From Pseudomonas sp. Bc-h (lineage in GTDB: Bacteria; Pseudomonadota; Gammaproteobacteria; Pseudomonadales; Pseudomonadaceae), in NCBI RefSeq assembly GCF_002080045.1, contig NZ_MUIN01000002.1, positions 373,251 to 437,250 on the forward strand: 64,000 bases of DNA, read 5' to 3'. Positions within the stretch are counted from its first letter, which is position 1; every line of letters begins with the position of its first letter. Under the pieces are notes generated by a model, which was not told where the DNA came from, searched no databases, and worked only from the letters and a program-made list of their open reading frames with translations. This document shows, in pieces, positions 51,817-60,330 of this stretch. The position numbers and the translations under genes were made by a program.

Positions 51817-52599
51817 GTGAACGACAGCGTCGTGATTGGAGAACTTACCTGGCCTGACTATGCGCGCAGGGTCATGACCGGTTGCCCGATATTCCTGCCC
51901 GTCGGAGCACTGGAACAGCACGGCCATCACATGTGCATGGAGGTCGATGTACTGCTGCCGAGCGCCATCTGCAAGGCGGTGGCACAGAACGTCGATGGGC
52001 TGGTGCTGCCTGCCTTGGCCTACGGCTACAAGTCGCAGCAGAAATCCGGTGGCGGCAACCACTTCCCCGGCACCACCAGCCTGGACGGCGCAACGCTGAC
52101 TCACACCGTGCAGGACATCATTCGTGAACTGGCCCGCCATGGCGCGCGCAGGCTGGTGATGATGAACGGACATTACGAGAACTCGATGTTCATCGTCGAG
52201 GGCATCGATCTGGCGCTGCGCGAACTGCGATATGGCGGCGTTAACGATTTCAAAGTGGTGGTGCTTTCTTACTGGGACTTCGTCAATGACCCGGCGGTCA
52301 TCGAAAAGCTCTACCCGGATGGATTTCTCGGTTGGGACATCGAACATGGCGGCGTCTTCGAGACATCCCTGATGCTCGCCCTGCACCCCGACAAAGTCGA
52401 TCTGAGCCGTGCAGTGGACCATCCCCCCGCTACTTTCCCGCCTTACGACGTGTTCCCGATCATCCCCGAATGTACACCCGCCTGCGGAACACTGTCCTCG
52501 CCCAAAGGCTCCAGCCGCGAAAAAGGCCAACTCATTCTGGACGTGTGCGTTGCCGGGATCAGCGCCGCCGTGCGGGAAGCCTTCGAACTCAAGCAGTAA
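51817..52599 (+). CDS. crnA: Creatininase (creatinine amidohydrolase)
   Basis: 260 residues with a GTG start at 51817, set by GGAGG 8 bases upstream. It opens the creatinine ring to creatine. The binuclear metal site of the P. putida enzyme is intact: E33, H35 (in ALEQHGHH), D44, H119 and E121 (in MNGHYEN). Long blocks such as YKSQQKSGGGNHFPGTTSLD match the known creatininase, which separates it from the wider creatininase/MftE-like family. A permease gene follows after 67 bases on the same strand. Confidence 0.93.
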   Translation: MNDSVVIGELTWPDYARRVMTGCPIFLPVGALEQHGHHMCMEVDVLLPSAICKAVAQNVDGLVLPALAYGYKSQQKSGGGNHFPGTTSLDGATLTHTVQDIIRELARHGARRLVMMNGHYENSMFIVEGIDLALRELRYGGVNDFKVVVLSYWDFVNDPAVIEKLYPDGFLGWDIEHGGVFETSLMLALHPDKVDLSRAVDHPPATFPPYDVFPIIPECTPACGTLSSPKGSSREKGQLILDVCVAGISAAVREAFELKQ

Positions 52600-52666
52600 C
52601 CAGCGCCAAGACACCGATCTCCGCTAGCCCTATAACGCGGTCCCAAGAATAAAAAGGGTACACATC

Positions 52667-54043
52667 ATGTCCAGCAGCAGTCTTTCCCCAGGTCTCAAAC
52701 AGCGCCACGTCACCATGCTGTCGATTGCCGGCGCCATCGGCGCCGGTCTGTTCATCGGCTCCGGCCACGCCATCGCCTCCGCAGGCCCTGCCGCGATTCT
52801 GGCTTACATCCTCTCCGGCACGCTGGTGGTGCTGGTCATGCGCATGCTCGGCGAAATGGCGGTTGCCGCCCCCGACACCGGCTCGTTCTCCACTTACGCC
52901 GAGCGGGCCATGGGCCGCACAGCCGGCTTCACCATCGGCTGGTTGTACTGGTGGTTCTGGGTGCTGGTCATACCGATCGAGGCGATTGCCGCCGCAGCGA
53001 TTCTTCATGCCTGGTTCCCCGCCATTGAAACCTGGCAGTTCGCCCTGGCAGTGACCGGGCTGCTGACCTTGACCAACCTGTTCAGCGTCGCCCGGTATGG
53101 TGAGTTCGAATTCTGGTTCGCCATGCTCAAGGTCATCGCAGTATTGGGCTTCATTGCGCTGGGCGCACTGGCACTGGTAGGCATGTTGCCGCACACCAAC
53201 GTCAGCGGCGTGATGCAGTTGAGTCAGCAGTTTGGCGGGTTCATGCCCAACGGCATGACGGCGGTGATTGGCGCAATGTTGACCACGGTGTTCAGCTTCA
53301 TGGGCACCGAAATCGTCACCATCGCCGCCGCTGAATCGAAAAACCCTTCGAAGCAGATCACCCGCGCCACCAACTCGGTGGTCTGGCGCATGGGGATTTT
53401 CTACATCGTTTCGGTGTTCCTGATCATCTCCATCGTGCCGTGGAACGACCCGATGCTGATGCAGGTAGGCTCCTATCAACGGGCCCTGGAAATGATGAAC
53501 ATCCCCCACGCCAAAATGATTGTCGACATCGTGGTGTTGATCGCTGTCGCCAGTTGCCTGAATTCGGCCATCTACACCGCTTCGCGGATGGTCTACTCGC
53601 TGAGCCGCCGCGGCGACGGCCCACGCCTGTTGCAGCACACCTCTTCGGCGGGCGTGCCATGGGTCGCAGTTCTGGCCAGCACCGCGGTGGGATTTCTGAC
53701 CACGGCGCTGAACTACTTCGCCCCGGAACAGGTGTTCTCCTTCCTGCTGGTCAGCTCCGGCGCTGTGGCGTTACTGGTGTATCTGGTCATTGCGGTGTCG
53801 CAGGTGATTCTGCGCAAGAAAATGGACGCCAGTGGCGAACCCATCGAATTCCGCATGTGGCTGTTTCCCGGCCTGAGTTATCTGGTGATCCTGTCGATCC
53901 TGAGCATTTTGGCGGTGATGCTGATCCTGCCGGAGCACCGCATGGAAGTAATCGCGACCGGCGCGCTGGCGGTGTCCATCGTCTGTATGAGCGCGATCTT
54001 CTCCGGCAGAAAGCACGCCGTAACCAGAACCGAAACCGCCTAG
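52667..54043 (+). CDS. APC-superfamily amino acid permease (GabP-like)
   Basis: 458 residues with twelve predicted helices. The N-terminal GAIGAGLFIGSG is the glycine-rich helix 1 motif of APC amino acid transporters, and FSFMGTEIVTIAAAES is the helix 6 substrate region. Position right after creatininase and before the regulator suggests uptake of creatinine, creatine or sarcosine. This is inference from context; the closest characterised relatives carry GABA and neutral amino acids. Confidence 0.82.
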   Translation: MSSSSLSPGLKQRHVTMLSIAGAIGAGLFIGSGHAIASAGPAAILAYILSGTLVVLVMRMLGEMAVAAPDTGSFSTYAERAMGRTAGFTIGWLYWWFWVLVIPIEAIAAAAILHAWFPAIETWQFALAVTGLLTLTNLFSVARYGEFEFWFAMLKVIAVLGFIALGALALVGMLPHTNVSGVMQLSQQFGGFMPNGMTAVIGAMLTTVFSFMGTEIVTIAAAESKNPSKQITRATNSVVWRMGIFYIVSVFLIISIVPWNDPMLMQVGSYQRALEMMNIPHAKMIVDIVVLIAVASCLNSAIYTASRMVYSLSRRGDGPRLLQHTSSAGVPWVAVLASTAVGFLTTALNYFAPEQVFSFLLVSSGAVALLVYLVIAVSQVILRKKMDASGEPIEFRMWLFPGLSYLVILSILSILAVMLILPEHRMEVIATGALAVSIVCMSAIFSGRKHAVTRTETA

Positions 54044-54106
54044 ACCCGGGTTAATCGATCAGAACAATGCAAGGCAGCATCCGCACTGCAACCGTTTCAC
54101 CTCTTT

Positions 54107-54142
54107 CCGGCCGCTTCTCACCACGGAGCAGGCCGGCTTTTT
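54107..54142 (+). terminator. Rho-independent terminator after the permease gene
   Basis: CCGGCCGCTTC (54107-54117) pairs with GGAGC-A-GGCCGG (54125-54136) with one bulged A and a 7-base loop. The stem is followed by CTTTTTC. It ends the creatininase-permease unit and precedes the regulator gene. Confidence 0.75.
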
Positions 54143-54275
54143 CATGCCCGAAGGCGAAACCTGTCACCCCAGCTGCGGGTGTAAGATCAAGCCTGGTACC
54201 CCTAAACCACTTGATGTTGCCGATGTCGGCAAATGGCGCTGCATGCGCCTCTTTTGCAGTTGAGGAGCGGTATTG

Positions 54276-55292
54276 ATGGCGAAACTGAGTGCGCCGACCC
54301 CCACTGCGGGTATCTCGGTCAAAGAACAACAGCCAGCGAAGACCATCGGCTTTCTGGTCATCCCCAACTTCACCACCATTGGTTTCGCCTCTGCGGTAGA
54401 AACCTTGCGCATGGCCAATCTGGCAGCCCGCCGAACCCTGTTCCGAACGCTGATCATCGCAGCCGACATGGAACCGGTGACCGCCAGCAACGGCATGCGC
54501 GTGCTGCCGGATCATTCCATTGCGGATGCCCCGAAGCTGGACATGCTGTTCGTGGTCGGGTCCAACCCGATCGTGTCCAATCACAGCACCCGCCCCTTGC
54601 TCAACTGGCTGCGCAAACTGGCCCACGATCAGGTGCCGCTGGGCGGTATTTGCACCGGCAGCCACCTGCTGGCCCGCGCCGATCTGCTCAAGGGCTATCG
54701 CTGCACCATTCACTGGGAAGACATCGAAGCTTTGAAGGAGCGGTTTCCGGGGATCATCATTTCCAATCAGTTGTTCGAACTGGACCGTGACCGCTACACC
54801 TGCTCGGGCGGCGTGGCATCGATGGACATGACGTTGCAGTTGATCGCCCGTGAACCGGGAGGTCGCGATATTGCCGCTCACGCGGCGGAGTTGTTGCTGT
54901 GTGATCGGGTGCGAGGGGCTCAGGAGCGGCAGCGGGTGCCGTTGCGCCAGAAGCTGGGGACTTCTCAGCCCAAACTCAGCCAGATCGTTTCGATCATGGA
55001 AGCCAACCTCGAAGAACCGGTGACGCTGGAGGAGCTGGCCAGCCTGAACGAGGTGTCGGTACGGCAGCTGGAGCGGCTGTTTCACAAGCATTTGCAGCGC
55101 ACACCGAGCCAGTACTATCTGGAACTGCGTCTGGCACGGGCGCGACAATTGCTATTGCGCAGTGAGTCTCAGGTGCGGGATATCGCGCTGGCGTGCGGGT
55201 TTGTTTCACCGGCGCATTTCTCCAAGTGCTACAGCCGCTTTTTCGGGCTTTCGCCGATGGGAGAACGTAAGCAGGTGGCATCGTTACATTGA
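54276..55292 (+). CDS. AraC-family regulator with GATase1-like (DJ-1/PfpI) domain
   Basis: 338 residues from the ATG at 54276 (GAGGAG 8 bases upstream). The N-terminal ~200 residues are a GATase1-like sensor domain, with the nucleophile-elbow-like GGICTGSHLLARA. The C-terminal ~100 residues are a two-helix-turn-helix AraC domain, ending with ALACGFVSPAHFSKCYSRFF. Relatives such as GbdR, ArgR and CdhR activate catabolism of quaternary amines or arginine in Pseudomonas. It lies between the creatininase and creatinase units and is the best candidate to bind the shared 18-bp element. No copy of that element precedes the regulator itself. Confidence 0.88.
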   Translation: MAKLSAPTPTAGISVKEQQPAKTIGFLVIPNFTTIGFASAVETLRMANLAARRTLFRTLIIAADMEPVTASNGMRVLPDHSIADAPKLDMLFVVGSNPIVSNHSTRPLLNWLRKLAHDQVPLGGICTGSHLLARADLLKGYRCTIHWEDIEALKERFPGIIISNQLFELDRDRYTCSGGVASMDMTLQLIAREPGGRDIAAHAAELLLCDRVRGAQERQRVPLRQKLGTSQPKLSQIVSIMEANLEEPVTLEELASLNEVSVRQLERLFHKHLQRTPSQYYLELRLARARQLLLRSESQVRDIALACGFVSPAHFSKCYSRFFGLSPMGERKQVASLH

Positions 55293-55370
55293 TTTTTTTT
55301 GTTTCAAAACGGGTTGTCTGCTGGTAATAGCGGCGCGGCTGGAAGGGCTCTGGCTAACGCCATACCTGTT

Positions 55371-55399
55371 CCGCCTTCGGCGGGTTACTTGATAACCCC
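55371..55399. repeat. Two adjacent small hairpins
   Basis: CCGCCTTCGGCGG forms a short stem with a tetraloop, and GGGTTACTTGATAACCC directly follows. This stretch opens the 303-base gap between two convergent genes and probably belongs to a Pseudomonas intergenic repeat. It may also terminate the regulator transcript. Confidence 0.5.
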
Positions 55400-55415
55400 C
55401 GGTCTTGCGCGATTC

Positions 55416-55452
55416 CTGTGGGAGACGCCGGAGGTCACAACGGCAGCGAAGC
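55416..55452 (+). repeat. Third, degenerate copy of the 39-bp repeat
   Basis: Starts CTGTGGGAGACGCCGGAGG and differs from the copy at 2710-2748 at about seven positions over its length. Like the first pair, it lies between convergent genes. Confidence 0.6.
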
Positions 55453-55517
55453 AGTGGGTCAGTTGAAGATGAGCCGTCTGACCCAACGCCTCGTCCGACC
55501 GCAGCCAGGCCCGTGAT

Positions 55518-55581
55518 GATCGTCCCCACGCTCTGCGTGGGAACGATCTGAGCACTAATGATCCGGAGCGTGGGGACGATC
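55518..55581. repeat. Pseudomonas REP/BIME-type inverted repeat
   Basis: GATCGTCCCCACGCTC (55518-55533) pairs with GAGCGTGGGGACGATC (55566-55581). Inside the left arm, CCCACGC and GCGTGGG make a second small hairpin. The sequence resembles the common fluorescent-Pseudomonas REP with a CCCACGC core. It lies close to the end of the MFS gene and may protect or terminate that transcript. Confidence 0.7.
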
Positions 55582-55595
55582 AAGATCAAGCCCTT

Positions 55596-56936
55596 TCAGT
55601 CTTGCAGTGCCTTATGCGCCGTCTCCCGGCTCATCAGCATTGCGATCAGTGCCACGGCGGCTGCGGCCAGCAGGTACCAGGCCGGCGCCATCTTGTTGCC
55701 CGTGAGCTGAATCAACCAGGTCGCGATGAAGGGCGCGGTGCCGCCGAACAGGGCATTGGCCAGGTTGAAGCTGAAGGCGAAGCCGCTGAAGCGTACGCGG
55801 GTGGGAAAGATCTCGGCCAGGAAGCACGGCAATGTTCCGTCGTTCATTGCCAGCATTGCGCCAAACAGGATCTGGATGACCAGAATCATCAGCAGCGGCT
55901 GGTGATCAAGCATGCCGAACAGCGGAAATGTCAGCAGCAGAAACAGCACGGACGCAGTCAACAACATGGTCTTGCGCCCGAAACGGTCCGACAGCGTGCC
56001 CATCAGGAAAATCAGTCCGATGTATGTTGCCAGCGACACAGTCGATGCCAGAAACGAATCGCTCTCGCTCATGCCCATTTCGCTGGAAAGGTAAGTCGGC
56101 ATGTAGCTGAGCAGCAGATAGAAGGCCACGGCATTCAGGCACGTAACGCCAACGCCAATCAGCACGCTGCGGCGGTGCACGGTCAACAGTTCACGGACGG
56201 GCGCCTGGTTGCCACCCTCCTTTTCCTCCAGACGCTTTTCCATTTCCAGAAACTTGGGCGTGTCCTGAAGGCTCATGCGGATATAACGACCGACCAGTCC
56301 AAAAGGCGCTGCCAGCAGAAACGGCAGACGCCAGCCCCAACTGTGCAGATCCTCGACGCTGAGCCAGGCGTGCAGCCCGGCGACAAACAATGCGCCGAAC
56401 AGCAAACCAGCGGCGGTACTCGCGGGCACGATACTGGTATAGAGCCCTCGTTTGCCCGACGGCGCGTATTCGGCGAGAAAAGCGGCTGCGCCGGCATATT
56501 CCCCTGAAGCCGAGAACCCCTGAAACAGCCGGATCAACAACAGCAATGCCGGGGCCCAGAGACCGATGTGGTTGTAGGTTGGCAGCATGCCGATGCAGAA
56601 GGTCGATACCGTCATAATCAGGATCGACCAGGACAAGGCGCTGCGCCGTCCGTACTTGTCGCCGAAATGCCCCCACACCAGCCCTCCCAGCGGGCGAACG
56701 ATGAACGACAGGGCGAACACGGCGAACGTCGCCAGCAACCCCGTGGCCTTGTCGGTCTGGGGGAAGAATGTCAGGGCGATGATGGTCGCCAGATAGCCGT
56801 AGGCGGCGTAGTCGAACCACTCGACGAAGTTGCCCATGAAGCTGGCGCTGGCCGCGCGGCGCAAGGCCTTGCGTTCGGCACCCTGCTCGCCCTGCACGTC
56901 CGTGGACGCTTGCAGACTTGCACTTTGAAGACTCAT
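55596..56936 (-). CDS. MFS transporter, metabolite:H+ symporter (MHS) type
   Basis: 446 residues with twelve helices. FMGNFVEWFDYAAYG near residue 33 and GHFGDKYGRRSAL at the 2-3 loop are the MHS signatures shared with ProP, ShiA and citrate symporters; a second copy, GTLSDRFGRKTML, lies in the second half. GAGGG is 8 bases before the ATG. It follows creatinase on the same strand, but a terminator stands between them, so read-through or a separate promoter is needed. Cargo is likely a creatinine-pathway compound or a compatible solute. Confidence 0.82.
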   Translation of the reverse strand: MSLQSASLQASTDVQGEQGAERKALRRAASASFMGNFVEWFDYAAYGYLATIIALTFFPQTDKATGLLATFAVFALSFIVRPLGGLVWGHFGDKYGRRSALSWSILIMTVSTFCIGMLPTYNHIGLWAPALLLLIRLFQGFSASGEYAGAAAFLAEYAPSGKRGLYTSIVPASTAAGLLFGALFVAGLHAWLSVEDLHSWGWRLPFLLAAPFGLVGRYIRMSLQDTPKFLEMEKRLEEKEGGNQAPVRELLTVHRRSVLIGVGVTCLNAVAFYLLLSYMPTYLSSEMGMSESDSFLASTVSLATYIGLIFLMGTLSDRFGRKTMLLTASVLFLLLTFPLFGMLDHQPLLMILVIQILFGAMLAMNDGTLPCFLAEIFPTRVRFSGFAFSFNLANALFGGTAPFIATWLIQLTGNKMAPAWYLLAAAAVALIAMLMSRETAHKALQD

Positions 56937-57021
56937 GACGGATACCCTCTATTGTTGTACTTGGCAGGGTGAAAAGTCAGGAAATGCTGCGTGTCTGAGC
57001 ACGCATGCAGTGGAATTTGGA

Positions 57022-57055
57022 ACGAACAAAAACGCCGCACGGGGTACGTGCGGCG
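57022..57055 (-). terminator. Rho-independent terminator after creatinase
   Basis: On the minus strand the stem CGCCGCACG/CGTGCGGCG (57033-57055, loop of 5) is followed by TTTTTGTTCG. It begins 8 bases past the creatinase stop and separates it from the MFS gene. Confidence 0.82.
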
Positions 57056-57062
57056 TGGCAAA

Positions 57063-58274
57063 TCACTTCTTGATGATGTTGTGTTCAGGGCCGTAAGGAA
57101 ATTTGGTGATGTTCTCCCCGCCCTGCTCGTTGACGATCAGGATGTCGTGCTCACGGTACCCGCCGGCACCCGGCAAACCTTCCGGCAGCATGATCATCGG
57201 CTCGATGGACACCACCATGCCTGGCTCCAGTACGGTATCGATGTCTTCGCGCAGTTCGAGCCCGGCTTCGCGGCCGTAGTAGTGGCTCAGGGTGCCGAAC
57301 GAATGGCCGTAGCCGAAGGTGCGGTACTGCAGCAGGTCGTGCTCGAGGAAAACCTCGTTGAGCTGCTGAGCGATATCGCAGCAGCGCATGCCCGGCTTGA
57401 TCAGCTTCAGCCCTGCCTCGTGAACCTTGACGTTGACCTCCCACAAACGCAGATGCTCATCGGAGCAATGGTCGAGGAACAGCGTGCGTTCAAGTGCCGT
57501 GTAGTAACCGGCAATCATCGGGAAGCAGTTGAGGCTGAGGATGTCGCCCTTGTTGACCTTGCGCGACGTCACCGGGTTGTGTGCGCCATCGGTGTTGATC
57601 CCGGACTGGAACCAGGTCCAGGTGTCCATCAGCTCCGAATCCGGGAAGGTGCGAGCAATTTCGCGGATCATCGCCTGGGTAGCATGCAGCGCCACTTCGT
57701 ATTCCGGAACCTGATCACGCAGCGCCTCGACGATGGCTGCACCACCGACATCGGCAATGCGGGCCCCCTGACGGATCACCGCATGTTCCTCGGCTGACTT
57801 GATCATGCGCATGCGCATGCAGGCAGCACCGATGTCCACCAGTTCGGCTTGTGGGTAGCGAGACGAAAGTTTGTCGCGATTGAGCAGATTCAGATGATCG
57901 AATTCAACGCCGATGCGGCCTGCCTTGGGTAACGCCTGCTGTATCGCAACAAAGTAGTTGTCGCGCTGCCAGTCGGTGTAGACGATGTTTTCCGTACCGA
58001 CCGTACGCCTCCATGGCTGGCCACCGTCGATATTGGCGCTGATCGAGACCACGCTGTCCTGAGTCACCACCAGCGCGTAGGGGCGACCGAACGAGCAATA
58101 GAGGAAGTCGCTGTAATAGTTGATGTTGTGATAGGAGGTGAAGACGGCGGCATCGATGTTGTTCTGCGCCAGATAGCTGCGCAGCGTGGTCTGGCGGCGG
58201 GTATATTCCTGTACCGAGAACGTCGGCTTCACTTTTTCGCCGTTCTTGATCTGGATGGTTTTCGGCATTTGCAT
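57063..58274 (-). CDS. Creatinase (creatine amidinohydrolase)
   Basis: 403 residues from the ATG at 58274 (AAGGA 8 bases upstream). It splits creatine into sarcosine and urea. The fold is the M24/'pita-bread' type without metal. The numbering matches the P. putida enzyme: His232 (in GAHNPVT) is the catalytic base and Glu262 (in ALERTLF) a substrate ligand. Long identical blocks such as YHNINYYSDFLYCSFGRPYA set it apart from proline dipeptidases. The promoter carries the shared operator-like element. No sarcosine oxidase or urease gene is in the window. Confidence 0.95.
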   Translation of the reverse strand: MQMPKTIQIKNGEKVKPTFSVQEYTRRQTTLRSYLAQNNIDAAVFTSYHNINYYSDFLYCSFGRPYALVVTQDSVVSISANIDGGQPWRRTVGTENIVYTDWQRDNYFVAIQQALPKAGRIGVEFDHLNLLNRDKLSSRYPQAELVDIGAACMRMRMIKSAEEHAVIRQGARIADVGGAAIVEALRDQVPEYEVALHATQAMIREIARTFPDSELMDTWTWFQSGINTDGAHNPVTSRKVNKGDILSLNCFPMIAGYYTALERTLFLDHCSDEHLRLWEVNVKVHEAGLKLIKPGMRCCDIAQQLNEVFLEHDLLQYRTFGYGHSFGTLSHYYGREAGLELREDIDTVLEPGMVVSIEPMIMLPEGLPGAGGYREHDILIVNEQGGENITKFPYGPEHNIIKK

Positions 58275-58371
58275 GTCTTCTATCCTTCAGTGATTGAGCA
58301 ACAGAGGGCACCAGTTGTTCGGGCCGCTGGAGATCATTCGAACAGAAGCTTCTCGCGGTTTTTTGTGTGAA

Positions 58372-58389
58372 TCCGACCTGTAATTGGCC
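58372..58389 (-). promoter_or_regulatory. Shared operator-like element upstream of creatinase
   Basis: Reads GGCCAATTACAGGTCGGA on the minus strand, 97 bases before the creatinase start. It is identical to the importer copy at 51608-51625, and both are followed within 15 bases by CACAAAAAA and CC. Confidence 0.65.
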
Positions 58390-58492
58390 AGACCCGCTGC
58401 GCTGAAAACCGGGTGCTGCGCAACGCAAAATGCCCCTGGCAAGCGCTGTATCAGCCGCTTGGCAGGAGCATCGAGAAAAAACCTGTGGGAAG

Positions 58493-58876
58493 TCAGTGAA
58501 TGTGCGGTGAGCAAACCTGTCGTTCAGACACGACACCCTGTTTGCGACTGCGCGCCAGCAGTTCACGAATCAGCCCGCGCATGCCCTGTGGACTCGCGCA
58601 ACTGAGCAGCAGCAGCACATCGAACGGTTGCGCCTGGGCCATCGCCAGGCTCGCCATGGTGATCCCGTTACTGGCGCGCAACGGCCGCCCTTCAGCGCTG
58701 AGAATCTGCCACTCACACACCGTGCGCCCGGCACTTTCATTGGCAAGGCGCAGTGGCTCCAGGGCGCTGGCCAGGGCATAGAAATCGAACGCCTCGGTCA
58801 ACCAGAAGCCGATTCGCAATACCTCGGACGGTGGTCGGGCGTTGGTCCCGGAGGGTGATTGCGTCGATTGCGGCAT
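58493..58876 (-). CDS. Truncated GATase1-like paralogue of the AraC-family regulator
   Basis: 127 residues from the ATG at 58876 (AGGAGA 6 bases upstream). Residues about 18-110 resemble the start of the sensor domain of the regulator at 54276, e.g. LEPLRLANESAGR against VETLRMANLAARR, and RASNGITM against TASNGMRV. The chain stops before the nucleophile elbow and has no helix-turn-helix domain. No AraC sequence follows in any minus frame before creatinase. It may be a decayed regulator gene or a small modulator; the intact ribosome site and upstream element argue it is still expressed. Confidence 0.65.
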   Translation of the reverse strand: MPQSTQSPSGTNARPPSEVLRIGFWLTEAFDFYALASALEPLRLANESAGRTVCEWQILSAEGRPLRASNGITMASLAMAQAQPFDVLLLLSCASPQGMRGLIRELLARSRKQGVVSERQVCSPHIH

Positions 58877-58948
58877 GTGCTCTCTCCTTGGGGCGCCGGC
58901 AGATGAAGACCGATTGTTGCCCGGGCGAGGCATGGGGATGTGTCTGAA

Positions 58949-58966
58949 GTCGACCTGTGATTGTCC
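58949..58966 (-). promoter_or_regulatory. Fourth, diverged copy of the operator-like element
   Basis: Reads GGACAATCACAGGTCGAC on the minus strand, 72 bases before the truncated regulator paralogue. It keeps the core CAATYACAGGTCG. Confidence 0.55.
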
Positions 58967-59100
58967 GTCAGTACCCGGCGCAAGGTGGCTCTGGCCAATA
59001 GCGACGGCGGCTGGCCGGATTGCGACGCGGGCATCCGCTGCGCTGCCAGGCCATTGGAATCCACGTTATAAAGGCGCCCAATGCCTTGTGGAGCCTTGTA

Positions 59101-59670
59101 ATGACCGTTGAGTTTCGCCCAGCGCAGCGTTCGGATGCCCGTGACATCGCGCGGCTGTTTCAGATCACTTCAGAAGGTGCATCGGATTACATCTGGAGCC
59201 AGATTGCAGCGCCAGGTCAGGATTTGCTGGACGTCGGTGCGGTTCGCTATGCCCGCGAGGGTGTGGATTTTTCCTACCAGAATTGCCTGATCGCCGAAGC
59301 CCTGGGCGAAGTCATCGGCATGCTGCACAGCTACGTCATGCCCGAAGATCCGAATCCCGAGCCGCCGACCGACCCGGTGCTGGCGCCCTACGCTGACATG
59401 GAAGTCCCGGACACGCTGTATATCTCCAGCCTGGCGCTGCACGAAGGCTGGAGAAACAAGGGCTTGGGAGTGAAATTTCTTGAACAGGCTCAAGTCAGGG
59501 CCAACGACCTCGAACTCAAGGGCCTGAGCCTGATCGATTACGCCGCCAACACCGGCGCCCGGCGTTTCTACGAGCGCCACGGTTTCAGCGTGGTGAAAAC
59601 CTGCCAGATCACCCCGCACCCGCTGATTCGAGTCACTGGCGAGGCCTATCTGATGCAGCGGCTTTCCTGA
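59101..59670 (+). CDS. GNAT-family N-acetyltransferase
   Basis: 189 residues from the ATG at 59101 (GGAG 7 bases upstream). The acetyl-CoA motif A is seen as ISSLALHEGWRNKGLG (about residues 118-133), followed by DYAANTGARRFYERHGF, motif B of the fold. The acceptor substrate cannot be told. It is convergent with the small secreted-protein gene. Confidence 0.85.
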   Translation: MTVEFRPAQRSDARDIARLFQITSEGASDYIWSQIAAPGQDLLDVGAVRYAREGVDFSYQNCLIAEALGEVIGMLHSYVMPEDPNPEPPTDPVLAPYADMEVPDTLYISSLALHEGWRNKGLGVKFLEQAQVRANDLELKGLSLIDYAANTGARRFYERHGFSVVKTCQITPHPLIRVTGEAYLMQRLS

Positions 59671-59703
59671 GCGCTGATTTCCCGAGGTTCAGCCCGGCGG
59701 GCT

Positions 59704-60033
59704 TCAGCGGCGCGCCAGCTCGTGGCGGGTGCATCCTTCGTAATAGACCTGTTTGACGCCCTCGGGGCGCAATCGCGACGGGCTGTCGTAAGTCTGTTCG
59801 GTAATCCCCAGGGCGCTCATGCGCATCCACTGCTGGGGGAAGTGCCGCGCCTGCATCTTGTTGCGCGCGCCGTAAAGTGTCAGCCCCGAGAGTTTGTACT
59901 GTTGCGCCGTGGCCGCAACCCCGGCGCCCCAGGTGCATATGTCCCGTTCATTTTTGTTCAGATCCCGCGCAAACGTGCCGGATGAAGCGCCTGCCAAGGC
60001 ACAGAACACCATAACAATCCTGATAGTTTGCAT
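59704..60033 (-). CDS. Small secreted protein of unknown function
   Basis: 109 residues from the ATG at 60033 (AAGGA 5 bases upstream). A signal peptide (MQTIRIVMVFCALAGASS, cut near TFA) precedes a ~85-residue mature domain with two cysteines (DICTWG and YEGCTR), which could form one disulfide. I recognise no family. The 297 bases upstream, to the pcs start, show no further gene. Confidence 0.6.
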   Translation of the reverse strand: MQTIRIVMVFCALAGASSGTFARDLNKNERDICTWGAGVAATAQQYKLSGLTLYGARNKMQARHFPQQWMRMSALGITEQTYDSPSRLRPEGVKQVYYEGCTRHELARR

Positions 60034-60330
60034 GCAGATCCTTGCCTAACCGATTGATAGAGCGACGATTCTGCCGATCAATAATGAGGATAGGGGCCAG
60101 CAAAATGCCTCTTTTGCGCCGCAGCCGACCAATGACATGTGCCAAGCATGAAAACGTGGCGGGCGAAGTGACAATTGAGTAACGAAAGGCCGCGCCGGCT
60201 GCTACCGTGTAGGAGTTGCTGGTGAACCTTATTGGCCGATAACCGGTCGATAGTTGCACCTCTGCCCAGGTCTGTCGGTAACCGCTCCGATTCGCCGATC
60301 TGGTCAGCTTTATTTCCAGAAGGACCGTCC

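Noticed and set aside
54107..54142. Riboswitch upstream of the AraC-family regulator
   Set aside because: The hairpin is followed by a T-run right after the permease gene and explains itself as a terminator; no further conserved RNA structure is seen.
57063..58274. Xaa-Pro aminopeptidase or dipeptidase (M24 family)
   Set aside because: The catalytic His232/Glu262 numbering and long blocks match creatinase, and creatininase is in the same cluster.
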